A stretch of DNA of 64,000 nt from Streptomyces sp. MMG1533. GTDB lineage: Bacteria > Actinomycetota > Actinomycetes > Streptomycetales > Streptomycetaceae. Below the pieces are notes generated by a model, which searched no databases, was not told the DNA's origin, and was given only the letters and a program-made list of their open reading frames with translations. The position numbers and the translations under genes were made by a program. The stretch's first letter is position 1; each line of letters opens with the position of its first letter. The stretch is taken from positions 1 to 64,000 of the forward strand of contig NZ_LGDG01000200.1 in assembly GCF_001279775.1 (NCBI RefSeq), given 5' to 3'. This document shows positions 11,094-19,584 of this stretch, piece after piece.

Positions 11094-12289
11094 CCGGCGT
11101 GAACAGCTTCCAGGTCTCCGGCTACGGACCCGAGCGCGGGGGCTGGACCCGCCTGCTCGCCCGTGACTCGCTCGCCCGCCGGCTGGACTGGCCGATACTG
11201 CTGGCGGCACTGGCCCTTTCGGGCATCGGCTCGCTCCTCGTCTTCTCGGCGACCCGCAACCGCACCGAGATCAACCAGGGCGACCCGTACTACTTCCTGA
11301 TCCGCCACATCATGAACACCGGCATCGGGTTCGCCCTGATGCTCGGCACGGTGTGGCTCGGCCACCGCACGCTGCGTACGGCCGTGCCGATCCTGTACGG
11401 CGCCTCGGTGTTCCTGATCCTGATGGTGCTCACCCCGCTCGGCTCGACGGTCAACGGCGCGCACTCCTGGATCGTGCTGGGCGGCGGCTTCTCGCTCCAG
11501 CCCTCCGAGTTCGTGAAGATCACGATCATCCTCGGCATGGCGATGCTGCTGGCGGCCCGCGTGGACGCGGGCGACAAGCCCCACCCCGACCACCGGACCG
11601 TGCTCCAGGCCCTCGGGCTGGCCGCCGTACCGATGCTCATCGTGATGCTGATGCCCGACCTCGGGTCGGTCATGGTCATGGTCATCATCGTGCTGGGCGT
11701 GCTGCTCGCCTCCGGCGCCTCGAACCGATGGGTGTTCGGGCTGCTCAGCGCGGGCGCGACCGGCGCGATCGCCGTCTGGCAGCTGCACATCCTGGACGAC
11801 TACCAGATCGCCCGCTTCGCCGCCTTCGCCAACCCGAGCCTCGACCCCGCGGGCGTCGGCTACAACACCAACCAGGCCCGCATCGCGATCGGTTCGGGTG
11901 GTCTGACGGGCTCGGGCCTCTTCCACGGCTCGCAGACCACGGGCCAGTTCGTGCCGGAGCAGCAGACCGACTTCGTGTTCACGGTCGCGGGGGAGGAGCT
12001 GGGCTTCCTCGGCGGCGGCCTGATCATCATCCTGCTCGGTGTCGTGCTGTGGCGGGCCTGCCGCATCGCCCGCGAGACGACCGAGCTGTACGGCACGATC
12101 GTCGCCGCCGGCATCGTGGCCTGGTTCGCCTTCCAGGCCTTCGAGAACATCGGCATGACCCTCGGCATCATGCCGGTCACGGGCCTGCCGCTGCCGTTCG
12201 TGTCGTACGGAGGCTCGTCGATGTTCTCCGTGTGGGTGGCCGTGGGGCTGCTGCAGTCGATCCGGGTGCAGCGGCCGATGTCTGCCTAG
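11090..12289 (+). CDS. rodA: RodA/FtsW/SpoVE-family peptidoglycan glycosyltransferase
   Basis: Polytopic SEDS protein that polymerises lipid II into glycan strands, partnered with the class B PBP whose gene overlaps it by ATGA. The 399-residue protein has about ten membrane helices; recognisable family stretches are QPSEFVKI near residue 137, the loop containing GFLGG, and the C-terminal LPFVSYGGSS. In S. coelicolor the equivalent gene in this cluster is called sfr. The 52-nt gap to the next gene contains a separate promoter, so the wall cluster ends here. Confidence 0.95.
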   Translation: MTGVNSFQVSGYGPERGGWTRLLARDSLARRLDWPILLAALALSGIGSLLVFSATRNRTEINQGDPYYFLIRHIMNTGIGFALMLGTVWLGHRTLRTAVPILYGASVFLILMVLTPLGSTVNGAHSWIVLGGGFSLQPSEFVKITIILGMAMLLAARVDAGDKPHPDHRTVLQALGLAAVPMLIVMLMPDLGSVMVMVIIVLGVLLASGASNRWVFGLLSAGATGAIAVWQLHILDDYQIARFAAFANPSLDPAGVGYNTNQARIAIGSGGLTGSGLFHGSQTTGQFVPEQQTDFVFTVAGEELGFLGGGLIIILLGVVLWRACRIARETTELYGTIVAAGIVAWFAFQAFENIGMTLGIMPVTGLPLPFVSYGGSSMFSVWVAVGLLQSIRVQRPMSA

Positions 12290-12329
12290 CCCCACGGGCT
12301 GCCCCCTGCCGTACCGGCCCGACTGCGAC

Positions 12330-12335
12330 TAGATT
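12330..12335 (+). promoter_or_regulatory. Candidate -10 element, leaderless CYTH/CHAD gene
   Basis: TAGATT stands exactly 6 nt before the ATG at 12342 and no ribosome site lies between. Same spacing as upstream of valS, folC, proA and the two SVVFDE genes. Confidence 0.45.
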
Positions 12336-12341
12336 CGGGTC

Positions 12342-13850
12342 ATGGCGGACATCAAGCGGGAGATCGAGCGCAAGTACGAGTCCGACGACAGTGGGTTGCC
12401 CGACCTCATCGGCGTCGCCGGGGTCGAGACCGTCCTCGACAAGGGCGTCATGGAACTGGACGCCACCTACTACGACACCGCCGACGAACGCCTGGCCGCG
12501 TCCTCGATCACCCTGCGCCGCCGCACCGGCGGCTCCGACGCGGGCTGGCACCTGAAGGTGCCCGTCGCCCAGGGCGTGCGCGACGAGATCCAGGCCCCGC
12601 TCTCCGACACCCTCCCCGACGATCTCGCCGGGCTGGTCCGCTCCCGGGTCCGGGACGCCGAACTGCTGCCCGTGGTCCGGCTGCGCTCGGCCCGGGACGT
12701 GCGCGACCTCCTCGACTCGGAGGGGCGGCTGCTCGCCGAGGTCAGCGTGGACGCCGTCCACGCCGAGCGGCTGGCCGGGGGCAACGGCGTCGCCCAGTGG
12801 ACCGAGATCGAGGTGGAACTCGCCGACGGCGGCGACCCGGGCTTCCTCGACAAGGTGGAGAAGCGGCTGCGCAAGGCGGGCGTACGACCGTCCGCCTCCT
12901 CCTCGAAGCTGGCGCGGGCCCTCGCGGAGACCGCCCCGAAGAAGAGGTGCGCGGCCGGGTCTCCCGAGGACGCGGTGACCGCCGGCGACCACGTGCTCGC
13001 GTACGTCCGGGTCCAGCGGGACGCGATCGTCGAGCTCGACCCGGCCGTGCGCCAGGACGTCGAGGACTCCGTGCACAGCATGCGCGTCGCCACCCGCCGG
13101 ATGCGCAGCACCTTCAAGTCGTACGACAAGGTCCTCGACCAGGCCGTCACCGATCCGATCAGCGAGGAGCTGAAGTGGCTGGCCGCTGAGCTGGGCGTGG
13201 ACCGGGACCGCGAGGTGCTGACCGAACGCCTGACGGCCGCCCTCGACGAGGTGCCCCGCACCCTGGTCTCCGGCCCGGTCGCCGAGCGGCTGGGCATCTG
13301 GGCGGGCGACAGGCCCGGCGGAGCGAGCGGCCGGCTGATCGGCATCCTGGACTCCCGCCGCTACCTCGCCCTGCTCGATGCCCTGGACACGCTGATCGCC
13401 GACCCGCCGCTGCTGAAGGCGGCCGGAAAGAAGAAAGTCGGCAAGGTGATCGCCAAGGCCGTGAAGAAGGACTTCCGCAAGGTCACCGGGCTCGTCGAGC
13501 AGGCGCTGGAGCTGGAGCCCGGCACCGACCGGGACGTCGCCGTGCACGAGGCCCGCAAGAAGACCAAGCGCACCCGCTACGCGGCGGAGGCGGCCCGGCC
13601 GGCCCTCGGCGAGCCGGCCAAGGACCTGGTCAAGTCCATGAAGGCCCTGCAGAACCTGCTCGGGGAACACCAGGACAGCGTGATGGCCCGGCAGACCCTG
13701 CGCGAGCTGTCCGCGGTCGCCCACGCGGCGGGGGAGAGCGCCTTCACGTACGGCCTGCTCTACGGGCGTGAGGAACAGCGGGCGGCGGCGGTGGAGGCCG
13801 AGCTGCCCGGGTTCTGGGACGGGGTCAAGGACGGGGCGGCCGACCTCTGA
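12342..13850 (+). CDS. CYTH and CHAD domain protein
   Basis: A 502-residue protein of two known domains. The CYTH domain (about residues 1-205) starts with the E-x-E-x-K signature (EIERK at 7-11) and belongs to the triphosphate tunnel metalloenzymes, which bind triphosphates or polyphosphate with divalent metals. The CHAD domain (about 225-495) is all-helical and rich in conserved His/Arg/Lys, for example HSMRVATRRMRS and HEARKKTKRTRYAAE. CHAD proteins are known to bind inorganic polyphosphate. A role in polyphosphate or triphosphate metabolism follows from the families; the substrate cannot be told from the sequence. It is monocistronic, with its own promoter and an 88-nt gap to the next start. 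Confidence 0.93.
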   Translation: MADIKREIERKYESDDSGLPDLIGVAGVETVLDKGVMELDATYYDTADERLAASSITLRRRTGGSDAGWHLKVPVAQGVRDEIQAPLSDTLPDDLAGLVRSRVRDAELLPVVRLRSARDVRDLLDSEGRLLAEVSVDAVHAERLAGGNGVAQWTEIEVELADGGDPGFLDKVEKRLRKAGVRPSASSSKLARALAETAPKKRCAAGSPEDAVTAGDHVLAYVRVQRDAIVELDPAVRQDVEDSVHSMRVATRRMRSTFKSYDKVLDQAVTDPISEELKWLAAELGVDRDREVLTERLTAALDEVPRTLVSGPVAERLGIWAGDRPGGASGRLIGILDSRRYLALLDALDTLIADPPLLKAAGKKKVGKVIAKAVKKDFRKVTGLVEQALELEPGTDRDVAVHEARKKTKRTRYAAEAARPALGEPAKDLVKSMKALQNLLGEHQDSVMARQTLRELSAVAHAAGESAFTYGLLYGREEQRAAAVEAELPGFWDGVKDGAADL

Positions 13851-13938
13851 GATTCCGGGCGTGCGGGGGGTGGTCTCGCTCGCGTTACGCTAGATGGTCA
13901 CTCCTGTCAGTTCAGCCCAGCTCACGAAGGTTCGCGAC

Positions 13939-15909
13939 ATGCCTGCCGAAGTCGCTGCGTCGGTCTTCCCGCAGCTCGAAGCTCTGCTCCCGCATGTGCA
14001 GAAGCCGATCCAGTACGTCGGCGGGGAGCTCAACTCCACCGTCAAGCCGTGGGAGTCGACTGACGTCCGCTGGGCGCTGATGTACCCGGACGCGTACGAG
14101 GTCGGTCTGCCCAACCAGGGCGTCATGATCCTCTACGAGGTGCTGAACGAGCAGGAGGGCGTCCTCGCCGAGCGCACCTACAGCGTGTGGCCGGACCTCG
14201 AGGCGCTGATGCGGGAGCACGAGGTCCCGCAGTTCACGGTGGACAGCCACCGTCCCGTCAAGGCCTTCGACGTGTTCGGCCTGTCCTTCTCCACGGAGCT
14301 GGGCTACACGAACATGCTGACGGCGCTGGACCTGGCCGGGATCCCCCTGGAGTCCAGGGACCGCACGATCGACGACCCGATCGTGCTGGCCGGCGGCCAC
14401 GCCGCCTTCAACCCCGAGCCGATCGCCGACTTCATCGACGCGGCGATCATCGGCGACGGCGAGCAGGCCGTGCTCGACATGACCCGGATCATCCGCGAGT
14501 GGAAGGCGGAGGGCCGCCCCGGCGGCCGCGAGGAGGTCCTCTTCCGCCTGGCGAAGACGGGCTCGGTGTACATCCCGGCCTTCTACGACGTCGAGTACCT
14601 CGCGGACGGCCGTATCGCCCGTGTCGTACCGAACAAGTCGGGTGTCCCGTGGCGCGTCTCCAAGCACACGGTGATGGACCTCGACGAGTGGCCGTACCCC
14701 AAGCAGCCCCTGGTCCCGCTCGCCGAGACGGTCCACGAGCGCATGTCGGTCGAGATCTTCCGCGGCTGCACGCGCGGCTGCCGCTTCTGCCAGGCGGGCA
14801 TGATCACCCGCCCGGTGCGCGAGCGGTCGATCACCGGCATCGGCGACATGGTCGACAAGGGCCTGAAGGCGACGGGCTTCGAGGAGGTGGGCCTCCTGTC
14901 CCTGTCGTCCGCGGACCACAGCGAGATCGGCGACATCGCCAAGGGCCTCGCGGACCGCTACGAAGAAGACAAGATCGGCCTGTCCCTCCCGTCCACCCGC
15001 GTGGACGCGTTCAACGTGGACCTGGCGAACGAGCTGACCCGTAACGGGCGTCGGTCCGGCCTGACCTTCGCCCCCGAGGGCGGCTCCGAGCGCATGCGCA
15101 AGGTCATCAACAAGATGGTCTCGGAAGAGGACCTGATCCGCACGGTCGCCACCGCCTACGGCAACGGCTGGCGCCAGGTGAAGCTGTACTTCATGTGCGG
15201 CCTGCCGACGGAGACCGACGAGGACGTCCTCCAGATCGCCGACATGGCGATGAACGTCATCCAGAAGGGCCGCGAGGTCTCCGGCTCCAACGACATCCGC
15301 TGCACGGTGTCGATCGGCGGTTTCGTCCCGAAGCCGCACACCCCCTTCCAGTGGGCCCCGCAGCTCTCGGCCGAGGAGACGGACGCCCGCCTGGGGAAGC
15401 TCCGCGACAGGATCCGCGGCGACAAGAAGTACGGCCGCTCGATCGGCTTCCGCTACCACGACGGCAAGCCCGGCATCGTCGAGGGCCTCCTCTCCCGCGG
15501 CGACCGCCGCATCGGCGCCGTCATCCGCGCGGTCTACGAGGACGGCGGCCGCTTCGACGGCTGGCGCGAGCACTTCTCCTACGACCGCTGGATGCGGTGC
15601 GCGGACAAGGCCCTGGTCCCCTTCGGCGTGGACGTCGACTGGTACACCACGCGCGAGCGCACGTACGAGGAGGTCCTCCCCTGGGACCACCTCGACTCGG
15701 GCCTCGACAAGGACTGGCTGTGGGAGGACTGGCAGGACTCCCTCGACGAGACGGAGGTCGAGGACTGCCGGTGGACGCCTTGCTTCGACTGCGGGGTGTG
15801 CCCGCAGATGGACACGTCCATCCAGATCGGCCCGACGGGGAAGAAGCTGCTGCCCCTGACGGTCAAGAACGCCGCGCCGGCTCCCGCTGCGAGCGGTCAC
15901 ACGCACTGA
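13939..15909 (+). CDS. TIGR03960-type radical SAM protein with B12-binding-like domain
   Basis: A 656-residue protein. The N-terminal half contains a B12-binding-like Rossmann segment (ALMYPDAYEVGLPNQG), and the radical SAM core has the cluster motif CTRGCRFC with cysteines at 277, 281 and 284. Further cysteines near the C-terminus (CRWTPCFDCGVCPQMD) could bind a second cluster. The family is widespread; its members often occur with a DUF2344/TIGR03936 protein, and such a gene lies at 19585, or are fused to it. The target is unknown; tRNA or rRNA modification is only a guess. GAAGG at 13926-13930 favours ATG 13939 over ATG 13894. A terminator follows at 16043. Confidence 0.92.
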   Translation: MPAEVAASVFPQLEALLPHVQKPIQYVGGELNSTVKPWESTDVRWALMYPDAYEVGLPNQGVMILYEVLNEQEGVLAERTYSVWPDLEALMREHEVPQFTVDSHRPVKAFDVFGLSFSTELGYTNMLTALDLAGIPLESRDRTIDDPIVLAGGHAAFNPEPIADFIDAAIIGDGEQAVLDMTRIIREWKAEGRPGGREEVLFRLAKTGSVYIPAFYDVEYLADGRIARVVPNKSGVPWRVSKHTVMDLDEWPYPKQPLVPLAETVHERMSVEIFRGCTRGCRFCQAGMITRPVRERSITGIGDMVDKGLKATGFEEVGLLSLSSADHSEIGDIAKGLADRYEEDKIGLSLPSTRVDAFNVDLANELTRNGRRSGLTFAPEGGSERMRKVINKMVSEEDLIRTVATAYGNGWRQVKLYFMCGLPTETDEDVLQIADMAMNVIQKGREVSGSNDIRCTVSIGGFVPKPHTPFQWAPQLSAEETDARLGKLRDRIRGDKKYGRSIGFRYHDGKPGIVEGLLSRGDRRIGAVIRAVYEDGGRFDGWREHFSYDRWMRCADKALVPFGVDVDWYTTRERTYEEVLPWDHLDSGLDKDWLWEDWQDSLDETEVEDCRWTPCFDCGVCPQMDTSIQIGPTGKKLLPLTVKNAAPAPAASGHTH

Positions 15910-16042
15910 GCTGAGTGAGGCACTCGACCGGGTTGTTGAGACCGTGTCGCGCGGGAGCAGCACGCGGACATGGAGGAGTACGGGACCTGCGCCGGTTGTA
16001 GGTCCTGGGGCGAGTCGTGTCCGGGGCGCGCGTGGTGCGCGG

Positions 16043-16069
16043 TGCCGCCGGTGTTTCGCACCGGCGGCA
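16043..16069. terminator. Bidirectional hairpin between convergent genes
   Basis: Perfect 11-bp stem TGCCGCCGGTG (16043-16053) / CACCGGCGGCA (16059-16069) with loop TTTCG. It lies between the radical SAM gene (+) and the terD-like gene (-), in a 192-nt gap with no other feature seen. Confidence 0.8.
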
Positions 16070-16101
16070 ATCGTGACCGCGTAACTTCCTGCGAATTACG
16101 T

Positions 16102-16686
16102 CTACTTGCTCGCGGCGAAGCGCATCAGGGCGAGTTCGTCGCCCTGTTTGATCTTCCCGGTCGCGTTGATCACTTCGAGCTTCCAGGTGGCGCCGGACCG
16201 TACGGCCTTGGCGACGGCGCAGCCGTTGTCCGTGGTGAGCATGCTGGGCCAGATGTCGGCGACCTGCTGGGTGCTGCCGCCGGTCGCGTCGTACACCTTG
16301 AAGCTGATGTTGCGTGCCTTCTGGAAAGAACTGCCCTTCTTGTAGGCGGCGGCGACGAACACGATCGAGGTGATGTGGGGCGGGATGCGTGCGAACTCGA
16401 CCGTGACCGTCTCGTCGTCGCCGTCCCCGTGGCCGGTCTGGTTGTCGCCGCTGTGCAGCAGGGAGCCGTTGCCGATGGGGTCGAGCGAGTCGAGGCCCGC
16501 CAGGCGCACCGGGTCCCCGTCGTGCATGGCGATGGCGATCAGGTCGAGGTCGGTGCCGGTCTTCCGGCGGAGTTTGCCCATCACCCCGCCGCTGGCGCCG
16601 GCGGTGGGGTCCCAGGACACCCCGATGGACAGATGGGTCACCCCGTCCAGATCCGCGGGGCCGTCTTCCTTCGTGAGCGTAATCAT
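16102..16686 (-). CDS. TerD-family protein
   Basis: A 194-residue protein with the TerD fold (stress-protein family linked by name to tellurite resistance; in streptomycetes several paralogues exist, bind calcium, and affect differentiation). Visible family features are the start MITLTKEDGPADLDGVTH, the acidic calcium-site segments GTDLDLIAIA and NQTGHGDGDDETV, and the F-x-x-x-R-N-I-S-F-K-V-Y-D strand. The start ATG at 16684-16686 overlaps the stop of a truncated M20 peptidase gene by ATGA, so its expression may now depend on whatever transcribes that remnant. The stop is at 16102, just before the terminator shared with the radical SAM gene. Confidence 0.92.
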   Translation of the reverse strand: MITLTKEDGPADLDGVTHLSIGVSWDPTAGASGGVMGKLRRKTGTDLDLIAIAMHDGDPVRLAGLDSLDPIGNGSLLHSGDNQTGHGDGDDETVTVEFARIPPHITSIVFVAAAYKKGSSFQKARNISFKVYDATGGSTQQVADIWPSMLTTDNGCAVAKAVRSGATWKLEVINATGKIKQGDELALMRFAASK

Positions 16687-17180
16687 GGGCACATACTGCC
16701 TGGGCTTTCGCCGAGGTCCCAGAACAGGCCCGCCATGATGGCCAGGGCTTCTCGGGCCACCGTGCCCAACAGGTGTTCGTCGGGAGCGTGTTGGGCGCAG
16801 GACGGGTGGGAGTGGGGGACCCAGACCGTGGGGAGGCCCAGGATGTCGGCGAAGGCGTCGTTGGGGAGGGTGCCGCCGAGGTTGGGGAGGATGGCCGGGG
16901 GCTTGCCGGTGGTGCGGTGGAGGGAGGCCGTTGCCCAGTGGACCCAGGGGGAGTCGGGGCTGAGGCGGGTCGCCGGGACGGCCTGGAGGAGTTCCACCTC
17001 GACCATGGGGAAGGCGTGGGCGTCCAGGTGGGCGCGGATGGTCTGTTCGAGCTTCTGCCGGTCCGTGCCCACGACGAAGCGGAGCTGGACGTCCGCGTGA
17101 GCCGTGCCCGGGATGGCGCTGTGGTCGGGGATGTCCCGGCCGGTCCGCACGGTGCCCACGACCCGCCCGTACACCGCGCC
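16683..17180 (-). pseudogene. 5'-truncated M20 (carnosinase-like) peptidase
   Basis: The remaining ~165 codons correspond to the C-terminal part of an M20-family zinc aminopeptidase/deacetylase: the end of the lid domain with PDHSAIPGTAHADVQLRFV, then GGTLPNDAFADILGLP and PHSHPSCAQHAPDEHLL, which in this family carry the last metal-site histidine. The N-terminal catalytic half, with the HxD and other metal ligands, is missing: reading further upstream the frame leaves the family at about 17180 and enters a second, oppositely oriented M20 fragment. Without the N-terminal ligands it cannot be an active peptidase. The stop overlaps the terD-like start. Confidence 0.8.
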
Positions 17181-17183
17181 GAC

Positions 17184-17782
17184 AGGCCCGCAAGGGCGGC
17201 GGCATCTTCGAGTTGACGGTGGACGGGGTGGAGTCGCATGCCGGCCTCGACCCGGAGCGGGGTGCGAGCGCCGTGCACGCCCTCGCCGAACTCGTCACCC
17301 GGATCGTCGCGTTGGGCTCGCCGGAGCTGGGGACCACGGTCAACGTCGGTGTGATCAGCGGCGGTACGGGGCGCAACGTCGTGGCCGGGCAGGCCCGCTG
17401 CGGCATCGACGTACGGATCGCGGTGCCCGCCGAGGCGGCCCGGATCGACGCCGCGCTGGCCGCGCTGCAGCCGTCCGACCCCCGGGTGAAGGTCGCCGTC
17501 ACCGGCGGCTGGGCCCGCCCTCCGATGGTGCCCGACCCGGCCTCCGGGCTCCTCTTCACACAGGCGCAGGCGATCGCCGCCGACCTGGGGTGGACGGCTC
17601 GGGACACCTCCGTCGGCGGAGCGAGCGACGGCAACTTCGTCGCGGCCCTCGGTCGTCCCGTCCTCGACGGCCTCGGCGCGGTGGGGGACGGGGCACATGC
17701 CCGGCACGAGCACGTCCTGCTGGACCACGTCCCCTCCCGCACCGCACTGATCGCGGGCCTGCTGGCAGCGTGCGCGACCTAG
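17184..17782 (+). pseudogene. 5'-truncated M20 (glutamate carboxypeptidase-like) peptidase
   Basis: About 199 codons readable as A-R-K-G-G-G-I-F-E-L-T-V-D-G, then the dimerisation domain (VESHAGLDPERGASAVHALAE) and the C-terminal catalytic part (VGGASDGNFVAALG, GDGAHARHEHVLLDHVPSR) of a carboxypeptidase-G2/ArgE-type M20 enzyme. The first half of the gene is absent and no start codon with a ribosome site precedes the fragment; a TTG at 17213 would give a 189-residue product lacking the N-terminal metal ligands. It abuts the M20 fragment of the other strand, so both were probably cut by the same deletion. Confidence 0.8.
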
Positions 17783-17842
17783 GAAACCCGTGGCTCGCGA
17801 CACAGGACATCCCGTGGGCCGGCGACACAGGAAATCCCGTGG
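17782..17842 (+). repeat. Tandem repeat, about 2.5 units of 23-25 bp
   Basis: Units start at 17782, 17805 and 17830 with GGAAACCCGTGG, GGACATCCCGTGG and GGAAATCCCGTGG; the spacers end in GCGACACA. The array overlaps the stop codon of the M20 fragment (TAG at 17780-17782) and ends 32 nt before the GNAT start. Likely slippage product. Confidence 0.7.
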
Positions 17843-17874
17843 CCGGGGCCTCGTGCGGCGCGGGAGACTCGGGC

Positions 17875-18408
17875 ATGCCTCGACTCGTCCCGCCCGACAC
17901 CCGTTTCCGGACCTCCTTCCTGGCCGCCGTGCGGGAGAACGTCGCCGAGGGCGAGTACTTCGGCGACACCCTCCTCCGGGAGCTGAGCGTGCACGGCGGC
18001 AGCTGGCACACACCGGAGGGGTTCGCGCGGTACGTGGCGGCCGTCCGGGAGGAGGAGCTGGAGGAGGGGAGGCGGCCCGACGGGTTCGTTCCCGCGACCT
18101 GGTTCTGGTACGTGGACGGGGACGACTACATCGGGCGTATCCAGGTACGGCACCGGTTGACGCCGCGCCTGCGGGACTACGGCGGACACATCGGGTACGG
18201 CGTGCGCCCGAGTGCCCGTCGGCGGGGGCACGCGACGGAGATGCTCCGGGGTGTGCTGCCGTATGCCCGGGCGCTGGGGCTGGGGAGTGTGCTCGTCACC
18301 TGCGACACCACCAACATCGGCTCCCGTAAGGTCATCGAGGCCAACGGTGGAGAATTCGAGGACGAGCGGGGCGGGAAGTTGCGGTACTGGATCCGGACGG
18401 GGAACTGA
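17875..18408 (+). CDS. GNAT-family N-acetyltransferase
   Basis: A 177-residue acetyl-CoA-dependent acetyltransferase. The fold is recognisable from IGYGVRPSARRRGHATEML (acetyl-CoA pyrophosphate-binding motif A, about residues 105-123) and the following helix with VLVTCDTTNIGSRKVIEANGGEF, typical of the RimI/RimL-like subfamily. The substrate cannot be read from the sequence. ATG at 17875 has GGGAGA at 17862-17867 as ribosome site. The next gene begins 15 nt after the stop. A tandem repeat lies just upstream. Confidence 0.88.
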   Translation: MPRLVPPDTRFRTSFLAAVRENVAEGEYFGDTLLRELSVHGGSWHTPEGFARYVAAVREEELEEGRRPDGFVPATWFWYVDGDDYIGRIQVRHRLTPRLRDYGGHIGYGVRPSARRRGHATEMLRGVLPYARALGLGSVLVTCDTTNIGSRKVIEANGGEFEDERGGKLRYWIRTGN

Positions 18409-18423
18409 GGCGTCTACGTCGGT

Positions 18424-19536
18424 ATGGATCTGGAGAAGCCGCAGCCGCAGCCGCAGCACCCCGAGGGGTGTCTTGCCGTCGCGATTCGCATTCCTGTGCG
18501 GATCGTCGTGCTCGTGCTGGTCGTGCCCGTGCGGATGGTGTGGGACGCGCTTGTCGTCACGGGGCGGTTCCTGAACGACGTGGTGCTGCGGCCCCTCGGG
18601 CGGGCGTTGCTCTGGGTCGGGCGGGCTGTTTTCGTCTGGCCGTTCGTGGGGCTCTGGCGGTATGTGCTCGTGCCGCTCGGCAAAGCGCTCGCGTGGCTGG
18701 GGAACGTGCTCGTCGTCCTGCCGCTCGGGTGGCTGTACCGCTGTGTGCTGACGCCTCTCGGGCATGCCCTCGCGTGGGTCGCGCGCGGGATCGGGGCCGG
18801 GCTGGCGTGGGTGTACGCGCGCATGCTGACGCCGATCGGGCACGGCGTGATGTGGGTGCTCAGGGGAGTGGGGGCTGTGCTCGCCGCCCTGGGGGCCGGC
18901 ATCTACGCCGTCGTCGCCTGGCTGGTGCGGTATCTCCTCGTCGTGCCGGCCGTGTGGGTGTACGAGTGGGTTCTCGCCCCCGTCGGGCGGGCGATCGCCT
19001 GGTGTGCCAGGGGGCTCGTGTGGTGCCTGAGCATGATCGTCACCGGGGTCGGGATGGCCCTCTACTGGATCACCCGCGTGCTCCTCGTCCTGCCCGTGCT
19101 CGCCCTGTGGCGCTGGATCCTCGTGCCCGTCGGGCGCGTGCTCGCCGTCATCGGGCGGGAGATCGGGACGGCGCTCGGGCACGCCTGGCGGATCGCGGGG
19201 TACGTCTCGCTCGCCGTCGGGCGGTTCCTCGGGACCCTCTTCCGGTGGATCTTCGTGGAGCCCGTGCGGTGGGTGTACCGGACCGTCCTGACGCCGGTCG
19301 GGCATGTCGTCCGGGACGTGGTGCTGCGGCCCGTGGCCGAGGCCGCGCGCAGTGTGGGGCGGGCCACCCGGCAGGCCCTCGCCGCCGCCCGTGAGTCCGT
19401 GCGGCAGGCGCGCGCCGACTTCCGGCGGATGGTCTTCGGGGAGCCTAGGCAGCCGAAGATGGTCGACCGGCGGGAACCTCCGGGCCACGAGACACGTACT
19501 CTTGGTAGTAGTACGACCGCTCTCACGAAGGACTGA
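18424..19536 (+). CDS. Hydrophobic internal-repeat membrane protein of unknown function
   Basis: No family is recognised with confidence. The 370-residue protein has an N-terminal Lys/Pro/Gln leader (about 15 residues), then roughly ten variants of a short hydrophobic unit of the type W-x-Y-x-x-V-L-x-P-x-G-x-x-x-x-W-V (VLRPLGRALLWV, VLVPLGKALAWL, VLTPLGHALAWV, MLTPIGHGVMWV, VLAPVGRAIAWC, ILVPVGRVLAVI, VLTPVGHVVRDV), spaced by about 25-45 residues. Each Pro-Gly turn is flanked by Trp/Arg, suggesting re-entrant or interfacial hairpins rather than standard helices. The last ~70 residues are charged. The TGA is at 19534-19536, 48 nt before the DUF2344 GTG (6 nt before its possible CTG), so the two are probably co-transcribed. 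Confidence 0.75.
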   Translation: MDLEKPQPQPQHPEGCLAVAIRIPVRIVVLVLVVPVRMVWDALVVTGRFLNDVVLRPLGRALLWVGRAVFVWPFVGLWRYVLVPLGKALAWLGNVLVVLPLGWLYRCVLTPLGHALAWVARGIGAGLAWVYARMLTPIGHGVMWVLRGVGAVLAALGAGIYAVVAWLVRYLLVVPAVWVYEWVLAPVGRAIAWCARGLVWCLSMIVTGVGMALYWITRVLLVLPVLALWRWILVPVGRVLAVIGREIGTALGHAWRIAGYVSLAVGRFLGTLFRWIFVEPVRWVYRTVLTPVGHVVRDVVLRPVAEAARSVGRATRQALAAARESVRQARADFRRMVFGEPRQPKMVDRREPPGHETRTLGSSTTALTKD

Positions 19537-19584
19537 ACGACACTGGGCAAGCGACAGCCCGAAGGCCCGCCGCCCGCACCCGCG

